This document shows, piece after piece, positions 13,841-20,463 of a stretch of DNA of 20,463 nucleotides. Every line of letters begins with the position of its first letter. Position 1 is the stretch's first letter. A program made the position numbers and the translations under genes. Source of the DNA: a virus; the IMG/VR virus record IMGVR_UViG_3300046534_000306, positions 1-20,463 of that record; one strand, written 5' to 3'. The notes beneath the pieces are model-generated. The model worked only from the letters and a program-made list of their open reading frames with translations. It made no database searches and was not told the origin of the DNA.

Positions 13841-14265
13841 GCTATTTAAATACTCGACAGGCTTTAGTTACTCAGTTTTTAGCAACTTCCGTAACAGGAT
13901 TGACGGTTGCAAATATCGCTACTGATAATGAGTTCTTTGACCCTGCAAACAAATCTCTATGGGCAATGCTGACAGTCATTCCAGCGTCATCCGATGCACA
14001 GGGTAAAGGCTCAACAGATAAGAATGAAGACCGAGGAATATTTCAAGTAAGCGTGTTTGTTCCCGTCAACACTAAAGACCGCTCTATCCTATCAGCTACA
14101 GCAGTTGACCAAGTGCGAGCAGGCTTTCAATTCAACACGTCAACGGTGTATAATGGACAACAAGTAAGCATACAAGACATTAACGTGAATCAAGGCCGAG
14201 TAACTGAGGCGTGGTTTCAAACAGACATATCAATAAACTATTTAACATTCAGCAATAGAGGGTAA
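13837..14265 (+). CDS. Tail terminator protein (DUF4128 family)
   Basis: A 142-residue protein that caps the tail tube and joins it to the neck. Features are a first helix (YLNTRQALVTQFLATSV), a strand pattern (LWAMLTVIPASSDAQGKGST; RGIFQVSVFVPV), a helix (ILSATAVDQVRAGFQF) and the final strand (EAWFQTDISINYLTF). These match the DUF4128 tail terminator group. Its position, just before the tail tube, is standard. AAGGTG precedes the start. Confidence 0.82.
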   Translation: MSYLNTRQALVTQFLATSVTGLTVANIATDNEFFDPANKSLWAMLTVIPASSDAQGKGSTDKNEDRGIFQVSVFVPVNTKDRSILSATAVDQVRAGFQFNTSTVYNGQQVSIQDINVNQGRVTEAWFQTDISINYLTFSNRG

Positions 14266-14269
14266 GAAA

Positions 14270-14680
14270 ATGGCAGGTTCTAACGATTACGTAATAAAAT
14301 TAGGTGCAGATGGCGCAGAGGCTCTTATTGCTGGACAACTTGACGGCACAATGACAATTAACGGCGCTCCTGTTGAAATAACAAACAAAGCTAACGGCGG
14401 TAACATTACATACCTCAATAGCTTTGTCGCAGGAAAGCAAATTGCATTTGCTGGCGTGTTTACACTAACTCAAGAAACAGTGCAAGACACAATTAAAGCG
14501 GCCATCAACTCAGGCACACAAATTGCGGCTGTTGTTGAATCCGGCATTGGTGGCGAGAAATGGCAGTGTGACACATGGAGCGTGGCAGGCCGTAGTGATT
14601 CTGCAGCGGTTAATGGTGTTTCACAAATGTCAGTGACGTTCAGCACGTCAGGTGCTTTCGCATATACAGCGCCTAGCTAA
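14270..14680 (+). CDS. Major tail (tube) protein
   Basis: A 136-residue tail tube subunit that stacks in hexameric rings. It has an N-terminal strand set (DYVIKLGADGAEALIAGQLD, GTMTINGAPVEITNK), a helix (TVQDTIKAAINSG) and strands that end in QMSVTFSTSGAFAYTAP, a common closing pattern of the TP901-1-type tube family. It is among the shorter tube proteins, with no Ig-like extension visible. A GAGGGT site precedes the ATG, and the next gene starts at once after the stop. Confidence 0.85.
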   Translation: MAGSNDYVIKLGADGAEALIAGQLDGTMTINGAPVEITNKANGGNITYLNSFVAGKQIAFAGVFTLTQETVQDTIKAAINSGTQIAAVVESGIGGEKWQCDTWSVAGRSDSAAVNGVSQMSVTFSTSGAFAYTAPS

Positions 14681-15106
14681 ATGAAGTTTAAACTCTGTTA
14701 CAAAGAGTATGACTACAAAATAACATGGTCGGCGAAACGTGATTTTAAGCGTGAAACTGGCCGAGGTTTATGGTCTACACTGCAAGGCGTGATGGGGATT
14801 GTGCACGCTAATAAAGGCGGCTCAGTATTTAACCTGATGTCTGAAATTGGCAAGCATATTGACGATGTTGATGGGCCTATCCTGCTTTATACGCTGGCTA
14901 AACAATGCAACGCATCATTGCAGATATCTGAGATAGCAGACGCATGTGATCGCGTAGGCTGGCGACCCGTTGAAAATGATAACGAGTATGCCCAGCCTTA
15001 CACTTTGGTTTTATATGCCATGTTATTAGATATTGACAGCATGTATGAGCAGGAGGCAATCCAAGCAAAAAAGGATTTATGCCCCTCCGAGGAAGGGCAA
15101 GACTAA
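14681..15106 (+). CDS. Tail assembly chaperone G (zero-frame product, DUF6246-like)
   Basis: A 141-residue protein that coats the tape measure during tail assembly and is absent from the finished virion. It starts at the base after the tube stop, so is coupled. Helical features (WSAKRDFKRETGRGLWSTLQ; ILLYTLAKQCNASLQISEIA) match the DUF6246 chaperone group. The end QAKKDLCPSEEGQD spans the slippery heptamer: codons GCA AAA AAG at 15065-15073. A -1 slip there gives the longer G-T form. In lambda G and GT are both needed in a fixed ratio; by analogy, the same is expected here. Confidence 0.82.
   Translation: MKFKLCYKEYDYKITWSAKRDFKRETGRGLWSTLQGVMGIVHANKGGSVFNLMSEIGKHIDDVDGPILLYTLAKQCNASLQISEIADACDRVGWRPVENDNEYAQPYTLVLYAMLLDIDSMYEQEAIQAKKDLCPSEEGQD
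15067..15098 (+). promoter_or_regulatory. Programmed -1 ribosomal frameshift signal (G to G-T)
   Basis: The heptamer AAAAAAG (15067-15073) is read in the zero frame as A AAA AAG, one of the strongest -1 slippery sites in bacteria. After a seven-base spacer there is a stem-loop at 15081-15098: GCCC pairs with GGGC, a C/A mismatch, then TC with GA, around loop CGAG. Slippage joins residue 131 of G to the -1 frame open to 15309, giving a fusion of about 209 residues. Confidence 0.82.
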
Positions 15107-15309
15107 AAGAGCAAAGATTAGTTAATGATTTTGATTACTATGACTGGTGGAAGGCGTTAATAAAATCAGGCGTCCAACCGTCCGAAGCTTGGGCAATGGA
15201 CTTTATAGAGTCGGCACATGCTTTAGAACTTGAGCCCAAGAGACTAGACTTCACGCTAGCTTTATATCACCAGCGCAAACAAAACGGAGCGCCAAACTTT
15301 GACCACTGA
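15073..15309 (+). CDS. Tail assembly chaperone T part, made as G-T fusion by -1 frameshift
   Basis: This frame has no independent start of normal quality: the ATG at 15079 has only AGGA three bases before it. It follows the slippery heptamer in the -1 frame, so the natural product is G residues 1-131 followed by about 78 residues. The T part holds DFDYYDWWKALIKSGVQPSE and AWAMDFIESAHALELEPKR, a helical region typical of tape-measure chaperones. It ends 11 bases inside the tape measure gene. A separate protein from ATG 15079 is possible but less likely. Confidence 0.75.
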   Translation, partial: GFMPLRGRARLKEQRLVNDFDYYDWWKALIKSGVQPSEAWAMDFIESAHALELEPKRLDFTLALYHQRKQNGAPNFDH

Positions 15310-17212
15310 ATCATTAATTGTTGAACTAGACGCGAGAACCGCAAAGCTCGATGCTAAGTTAAATTCAACAAATGACAAGCTAGACAAGCTGACTCAAAGC
15401 TCTGAAAAGTCAGACGGCGGCTTACGTAAGCTTGGTGCTGGTGCTGCTGTTGTAGGTTCTGCCATCATAAAAACCGCAGCGGCGGCTGTTGCACTCGGTT
15501 CAGCGGTATCAGCAATTGTTTTATCATCTGCAAAAAGCAGGCGTGAGTTGGAATTACTCGCAAAGCAAGCAAAGACAACAACATCTGACTTTCAGGCTTT
15601 ATCATTTGCCACAAACAAATACGGAATAAACGCCGAGCAGATTGGCGATATATCAAAAGACATAGCCGATAAAGTTGGAGAGTTTAGCGCCGCTGGTACT
15701 GGTGCGTTTCAAGACTATGCAGATGTAATGAAGCTGTCAAAGGATGAGGCAAGAGCAGCGGCAAATGAATTTGAAGGGCTATCATCTCAGGAAATACTTG
15801 GGAAAATGGTCTCAAGAATGGAAGATGCAAGTGTGTCAGGCGACAAAATGACGTTTGTTCTTGAGTCACTTGGTAATGACGCATCAAGATTAATCCCATT
15901 GTTTTCTAATAACTCAAGAGAGTTAACAGACCTTAAAAAGCGGTTTGATGATGTAAATAATTCTTTGCAAATAACAGGAACGCAAGCAGCAGCATTACAG
16001 GATGTATCAAACACATTTACTTTGCTAACATCATCCGCAGGAAACGCCACAACAGCTATAAGCGCAACTTTAGCGCCTGTACTTGATGACTTCTTTAATG
16101 ACATCATTGCCGTTGTTCCTGATGCGACACAGACAATCATTGATTTTATTAACTCGTTTCTTGATGCTGAAAATATTACTTCAATGCCAGGTGTAATTAA
16201 GCAAATAGATGATGTAACTAAAAGCATTGAGCAGACCACTAAAAATATGGAAGGGCAAGTTCCAAGAATGAGAGCCGGTTCTGAAGCTCAACTTGCATTT
16301 GATGAAAAGAGATTAGAAAAGTTAGAGGCTCAGTTATTAGCTCTTAAAAACCAAGAGAAAAAGCTTGAAGATGTCAACCGATTAAGCGGTCGTCAAATTG
16401 GCGGCGAAGTAGTTACGCCAATAGACTCAGGCTTAGGCACTGGTGACGAGATACAGGCGATAGCTGACAGGTTTAAGGAAGAAGAAACCCTATTAGCTGA
16501 AAAGTTAGTTAGAGAGCTTCAAATAATTGGCGACAACAATAATCTTAAGCTTGAGTTGGAAAAGGAATTTACTGAAAACATTGAAGAACTTAGAGCTGAA
16601 GCAAAAGAAAAGCAGGACGAAGCCAGACAAGAAGAACTTGAAGCAGCAAAGAAGATTTTAGATGATAGAGCAGAATTAGATTTAAAAGCAGGCAAGGCCA
16701 AAATAAAGCTCGAAGATAGCGTCGCACAAAATGCCGTCGGGCTGCTTAAAATGATAGGCGGCGAAAACAAGGCTGCTGCATTAATTGCTCTTGGTATACA
16801 AAAAGCTACGGCCTTATCTGCTAACGCTACTGCTACACTATCAGGCTCGCTTTTAGCTTACGCATCTCAGCTAATACCTGGAGACCCAACCTCAATAATT
16901 AGAGCCGAAGCAGCAAGGGAATACACTATTGGTTTAGGCGCTGTAAATGCAGGCTTAATTGTAGCAACTGGATTAGGTCAAGCAGCAGGTATTTCAAAAG
17001 GCGGTGGCGGTGGAGGTGCAGGAATTAGCGGCGGCGGCAATCCAGAGCAATCGGAAAACCCAGTAAATAATTTTAATGACCAAGGCGCAGCAATAACAAA
17101 TATTAGTGAAGGAGAGATGACAACTCAACGAATGATAATTGAATTTAGTGATGAGTCAGTTGATGTACTTTCTAGGCAAATACAAAAATCACAGAGCGAC
17201 GGAAGAACATGA
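15299..17212 (+). CDS. Tape measure protein, TTG start
   Basis: A 637-residue protein that sets tail length and is ejected with the DNA. It starts at TTG 15299, with CGGAG at 15285-15289 and a nine-base spacer; no other good start is near. An N-terminal helical part is followed by a hydrophobic stretch (residues about 45-77, AAVVGSAIIKTAAAAVALG), a large helical middle, coiled coils at about 320-475 (FDEKRLEKLEAQLLALKNQE), and hydrophobic segments at about 491-530 and 540-570 near a Gly-rich patch. No peptidase or lysozyme domain is visible. At about 0.15 nm per residue the tail would be near 95 nm. Confidence 0.93.
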   Translation: MTTESLIVELDARTAKLDAKLNSTNDKLDKLTQSSEKSDGGLRKLGAGAAVVGSAIIKTAAAAVALGSAVSAIVLSSAKSRRELELLAKQAKTTTSDFQALSFATNKYGINAEQIGDISKDIADKVGEFSAAGTGAFQDYADVMKLSKDEARAAANEFEGLSSQEILGKMVSRMEDASVSGDKMTFVLESLGNDASRLIPLFSNNSRELTDLKKRFDDVNNSLQITGTQAAALQDVSNTFTLLTSSAGNATTAISATLAPVLDDFFNDIIAVVPDATQTIIDFINSFLDAENITSMPGVIKQIDDVTKSIEQTTKNMEGQVPRMRAGSEAQLAFDEKRLEKLEAQLLALKNQEKKLEDVNRLSGRQIGGEVVTPIDSGLGTGDEIQAIADRFKEEETLLAEKLVRELQIIGDNNNLKLELEKEFTENIEELRAEAKEKQDEARQEELEAAKKILDDRAELDLKAGKAKIKLEDSVAQNAVGLLKMIGGENKAAALIALGIQKATALSANATATLSGSLLAYASQLIPGDPTSIIRAEAAREYTIGLGAVNAGLIVATGLGQAAGISKGGGGGGAGISGGGNPEQSENPVNNFNDQGAAITNISEGEMTTQRMIIEFSDESVDVLSRQIQKSQSDGRT

Positions 17213-17937
17213 TTTTAAGCAAAAGTAATATCATAAGAAACAACTCAATAGCTTTAAATACTGGCTCTATATCTTCTGGCGCATTAGCTAACGTGCAAAA
17301 CCCAGACTTTTCAAAAGTTGTGAGCAGCACATCTACGACGTTTAAATTTACTTTTGCATCCGTTGGCTCATCTAAATACGTTGCTTTGCATGGTATATCA
17401 TTCCCAATTGGCGCAGTTGTGACAGTTACAGGAACAGGATTTAGTGAGACCTACACAATGGTTAGAGATATCAAAAACCTTGTCTTCTATGTAGGAACCG
17501 CTGTAACGTTAAACTCGCTAGCAATACAAGTCGCTGGGGCAGGCACTAAAACAATAAGCTATGTATCAGCCGGACTAACCACCGAAGTCACGTGGGGTGT
17601 CACTGCGGGCCAAACGTTGCGGTATTTGTCGCATAACAAGAGAAGTCGAGTGGCAACTAATAGCCGAGGTATGCCAACAAAGGCAATTCAAGAAGAAACC
17701 AACAACAAGCTAAATGTCAATTATACCAATGCACCTAAAACATGGGCAAGGACTGACTTCCTTGAAGTGCTGGCACACTATGACACTGATAGTATTGTTT
17801 CAATGATTGACTATGAAGCTGATGACAATCCAGAGGATAGCTATTGTATGTTTGACTTAACAGGTGGCGAAGTTAACGCACATGCAGAAGCGCCGCTCTT
17901 AGTTAACGTAACCATGTCATTCAGGGTTATTGCATGA
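17209..17937 (+). CDS. Distal tail protein-type minor tail protein
   Basis: A 242-residue protein between the tape measure and the hub, the place of the distal tail protein. The N-terminal part is polar (MILSKSNIIRNNSIALNTGS), then beta-rich (KFTFASVGSSKYVALHGISF; GAVVTVTGTGFSETYTMV) and ends with a final region (FLEVLAHYDTDSIVSMIDYE) and a closing strand. The start overlaps the tape measure stop (ATGA). The family is unknown to me by sequence; the role is from gene order. An alternative is a lambda gpM/L-like minor tail protein. Confidence 0.65.
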   Translation: MILSKSNIIRNNSIALNTGSISSGALANVQNPDFSKVVSSTSTTFKFTFASVGSSKYVALHGISFPIGAVVTVTGTGFSETYTMVRDIKNLVFYVGTAVTLNSLAIQVAGAGTKTISYVSAGLTTEVTWGVTAGQTLRYLSHNKRSRVATNSRGMPTKAIQEETNNKLNVNYTNAPKTWARTDFLEVLAHYDTDSIVSMIDYEADDNPEDSYCMFDLTGGEVNAHAEAPLLVNVTMSFRVIA

Positions 17938-20225
17938 GCCTGTACCATTATTATATTGTCGAATTAGACTTACTTGAAGTTGTCGGGGCTTGTACTAATA
18001 ACGGTAATCCAGGCTTTTCAACTACACTAACTTGTAACGATCAATCAAGCTATTCTACATCAGTTAAGACGCATAAATTCACAGATACAGGATTAATCCT
18101 TGCAGAGTCTGACATTCATAAGTGCGTCACTAAAGTAAGCGAGACAACGCCAAAGCTAAAAGCTGGTAATGGTGTTGCGTCGCGGGCTAAATGCACTGTT
18201 AATTTTAGAAACTTTGTAGGCGATCCAAATCTAACATCTCCGGCTTTAGTTGCTAACACAACGTTAGAAGATAACGGCACTTTTTTTGGCAAAATGAAGC
18301 AGCGTAATATACTGACCAATAGACCAGTAAGAATTAAATATTACAAAGTTGACGCTGGCGCTACAACACTAGTCAGAACTAACCACTATATATGCGTAGG
18401 CTTTAAACAGTCTAAGTCTGATATGTGGACTATGAGTTGTCAGGACATTTTATACAAAGCTGATAATAAAAAGAGCCAATTTCCGCGAATTATTAAAGCT
18501 AAATTAACAAGCAATATTACCGCAGGCGCAACAAGTATAGCGGTCACGGGTGACATTGCCGATTGGACAGCATATACAAAATACACAGCTGTTATCGGTG
18601 ATGACTTATTAATGATAACAAACGCCACTGGTAACTCTACATCAGTCACATTAACGGTTGTAAGGTCAAATACCATAACACTTGGTTCACGCACCATAAT
18701 AAACGAGCCAAGCACGCACAATGCTGGTGACGAGGTATTTAGAGGCCGTAAATTTGTAAACGCTGATTTGTTTGATGTAATCGAAGCAGTCTTTGAAGAC
18801 GCTGACATGCTTACAACTGACTATGACGGCACAGCCATTGCTGCTGAATTGGATGTTTGGCTACCAAGCATAGCAAGCTCGGTCGATGCTATATTTTATG
18901 AGTCAGATGATTCCGAAAGTGTATTGAATGATTTATGCCAAACTTTTATGTTAGACATTTACACAGATACAAGTATAGGAAAGGCAACGCTAAAAGCTAC
19001 ATCACCATGGAACAGCACGACTGCAGTACTAACAGAAGGTGTTGAAATAACTTTTAACTCTGTAGACATAGACGAGCCAAGCGACCTATTTTATTCACGG
19101 GCTTTTTTGCAATACGATAAACGCAACCTTTTAGCAAATGATGATGACGTTAACTTTAAGCGTTCAAGCATTACGTTTAATACTGACCTTGAAGGCGCTA
19201 ATTTCTACGGTGAAGAAAAACTTAAAAAGATGGGTAAATCAATTATCCTGTCTAACAAATCTAATAACATAGAAGTTGCTGACTTAACAACGGTTCGCTA
19301 TGCGCAAAGATTCAGCAACCGACCTCAGACGATTGACTTCGAGATGGAAGAAGATGACGTCAACTTTAAAATTGGAGATGTGTTAGAGGTTAGAGCGTTA
19401 CAGAATCAAGACAATGAAGGTAATGTTAGATTTGGAGTTAGGGCGCAAGCGGTACAGATAACACCATCTTATAATATTGGCAGAACATACAAAGTTAAAA
19501 CAATTACATACAACCCTTTTATCGGTGGTATATCTGGCTCTGACTTGCCTGTTAATTCTACAACTGATAATAATATGTTTACGATTGCAGGCGGGCCAGT
19601 TGCATCTGATACGTTTACATTTATTTTTGATAAGCCATATTTTGGACAAGATGCTACAGGTCAAGCCATAATTATAGGGTCTTTCCCAAGTGGTTCAACT
19701 GTTAACCTAGTCTACATCAACGGCTCTGTGGCTATCGGTCGCGGTGGTGACGGGTCAAATATCAACGGCTCTAATGGTGGACTAACTTTGAAAGGTCAAT
19801 CAGGAGTAACAGTCAACATCTACCTAAACGGCACTACGCCAGATTTTGGTAATGGCACATACACAGCCAACGGTAAGCTTATTGCTGCTGGTGGTGGTGG
19901 TGCTGGATCGGATGGCACTGGTGAAGACGAAAGCTTTAGGGGTGGCGGTGGCGGTGCTGGATTTATTATTAGCTCCGGCGGTGTTGGTTCAATACCTGGG
20001 CTTGATGGTGATGATGGTTCAGAAGAAGCAGGCGGAGCACCAGGTTTAAATGCTGGTGCAGGTGGCGACCCTGGCGAAGATGGAGAGGATGGAGCGCAGT
20101 CGCAGGTCGGAGGCTTAAAAGGTAACTGCTTAGAGCTAAATTCTGGTATTATAAATATTATCACAAATGGCGATACATCAAGATTTATACAGGGTGGCGG
20201 CGATGCTCCCTCATCAATTAGTTAA
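17934..20225 (+). CDS. Tail tip hub with C-terminal polyglycine adhesin domain
   Basis: A 763-residue protein. Residues 1-530 are the beta-rich hub typical of long-tailed phages, with CVGFKQSKSDMWTMSCQDIL near residue 152 and EGVEITFNSVDIDEPSDLFY later. From about 540 the sequence resembles a receptor-binding end: TFTFIFDKPYFGQ, then VAIGRGGDGSNINGSNGG from residue 599, AAGGGGAGSDGTG near 651, RGGGGGAG at 669, and collagen-like GLDGDDG and GDPGEDGEDGAQ up to about 720. Glycine-rich runs like these form polyglycine-II helices in phage adhesins such as the S16 gp38 type. Host choice is probably set here. It starts in an ATGA overlap. Confidence 0.82.
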   Translation: MSLYHYYIVELDLLEVVGACTNNGNPGFSTTLTCNDQSSYSTSVKTHKFTDTGLILAESDIHKCVTKVSETTPKLKAGNGVASRAKCTVNFRNFVGDPNLTSPALVANTTLEDNGTFFGKMKQRNILTNRPVRIKYYKVDAGATTLVRTNHYICVGFKQSKSDMWTMSCQDILYKADNKKSQFPRIIKAKLTSNITAGATSIAVTGDIADWTAYTKYTAVIGDDLLMITNATGNSTSVTLTVVRSNTITLGSRTIINEPSTHNAGDEVFRGRKFVNADLFDVIEAVFEDADMLTTDYDGTAIAAELDVWLPSIASSVDAIFYESDDSESVLNDLCQTFMLDIYTDTSIGKATLKATSPWNSTTAVLTEGVEITFNSVDIDEPSDLFYSRAFLQYDKRNLLANDDDVNFKRSSITFNTDLEGANFYGEEKLKKMGKSIILSNKSNNIEVADLTTVRYAQRFSNRPQTIDFEMEEDDVNFKIGDVLEVRALQNQDNEGNVRFGVRAQAVQITPSYNIGRTYKVKTITYNPFIGGISGSDLPVNSTTDNNMFTIAGGPVASDTFTFIFDKPYFGQDATGQAIIIGSFPSGSTVNLVYINGSVAIGRGGDGSNINGSNGGLTLKGQSGVTVNIYLNGTTPDFGNGTYTANGKLIAAGGGGAGSDGTGEDESFRGGGGGAGFIISSGGVGSIPGLDGDDGSEEAGGAPGLNAGAGGDPGEDGEDGAQSQVGGLKGNCLELNSGIINIITNGDTSRFIQGGGDAPSSIS

Positions 20226-20234
20226 GAGGCAATT

Positions 20235-20463
20235 ATGTCAGTCGATTCGCAAAGAATGCTAAAATTAGAAACCGAAGTCAAAGAATTAAAAACTTACATT
20301 GATAAACTTGTCGGCGCTGCAAAGTCAGAATCAAATAATTCTATAGAATCGCTTAAAAAATCAGTTGCTCAAATTGATGTTTTTAATAAGCATTCAATGC
20401 AAGATAAAAAATATCCAACAATAGATGTTGAAAGCAAAATAAAATCTATTGTTACTAAAGATT
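20235..20463 (+). CDS. Partial coiled-coil protein, cut by the window end
   Basis: An open frame from ATG 20235 to the last base (76 codons seen), with AGAGG at 20225-20229. The visible part is helical and charged (RMLKLETEVKELKTYIDKLV, ESLKKSVAQIDVF), a coiled coil in the first 50 residues. After a hub gene this fits a tail-tip accessory or fibre protein, or the start of a lysis gene with an N-terminal coil. The rest is needed to decide. Confidence 0.6.
   Translation, partial: MSVDSQRMLKLETEVKELKTYIDKLVGAAKSESNNSIESLKKSVAQIDVFNKHSMQDKKYPTIDVESKIKSIVTKD

Noticed and set aside
19820-20164. Proline-rich minus-strand open frame of 114 aa
   Set aside because: It is the complement of the glycine-rich hub end (Gly codons read as Pro), so its composition is an artefact.
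1-20463. tRNA genes, CRISPR arrays, insertion sequences and attachment sites
   Set aside because: I found no cloverleaf-like run, regular spacer array, transposase or duplicated core that I could support.

Overview
This window is about 20.5 kb of a tailed double-stranded DNA phage or prophage with a long non-contractile tail (siphovirus type), on low-GC DNA (roughly 41% GC by eye). Genes are packed head to tail, with start/stop overlaps of the ATGA, TTGA and TAATG kind and many small ORFs. The evidence is a canonical morphogenesis order: small terminase, large terminase, DUF4055 portal, MuF minor head protein, scaffold, P22-type coat, head-tail connectors, tail terminator, tail tube, frameshifted tail chaperones, tape measure and tail tip. 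The host cannot be read directly. The coat, connector and chaperone families, the low GC and the glycine-rich tail-tip adhesin fit a phage of a gammaproteobacterium (marine or Acinetobacter/Psychrobacter/Vibrio/Pseudoalteromonas-like); this is inference. No integrase, replication or obvious lysis gene lies in the window, so lifestyle is undetermined.

Layout. (1) 10-1261: five overlapping small rightward genes of unknown function, probably the end of an early or middle operon. (2) 1262-1327: a gap with an extended -10 promoter. (3) 1328-3802: two small unknown proteins, a DUF2341/LamG-like structural or adhesin protein ending in four exact 24-residue repeats, and another likely structural protein. 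(4) 3819-9970: the packaging and head module. A promoter-like -10 followed by a palindrome nearly identical to tet operator O2 sits just before the scaffold and coat genes. A strong bidirectional-looking terminator (9986-10009) follows the coat gene.

(5) 10015-10822: four very small, tightly coupled LEFTWARD genes, missed by ordinary length cut-offs: a 53-residue HTH regulator and three small membrane proteins (52, 100 and 57 residues). They are inserted in the otherwise all-rightward structural module, with their own control region of 31-bp spaced direct repeats in 10823-10944. This cassette looks like a self-regulated moron and is the most novel item here. (6) 10945-14680: rightward transcription resumes from a second extended -10 promoter through small head-associated proteins, connector, stopper, neck protein, tail terminator and tail tube. 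(7) 14681-15309: tail assembly chaperone G and the G-T fusion made by a textbook -1 frameshift (A AAA AAG, 7-nt spacer, hairpin). (8) 15299-20463: tape measure (637 aa, predicting a tail near 95 nm), a distal tail-type protein, a 763-residue hub ending in a polyglycine adhesin domain, and the start of a coiled-coil protein cut by the window end.

Together the rightward genes make and fill the capsid, close it, and build and tip the tail. The leftward cassette is probably expressed under different conditions and may alter the host envelope. GATC is strongly depleted (about 12 sites seen against about 75 expected), which suggests past selection by GATC-directed restriction.
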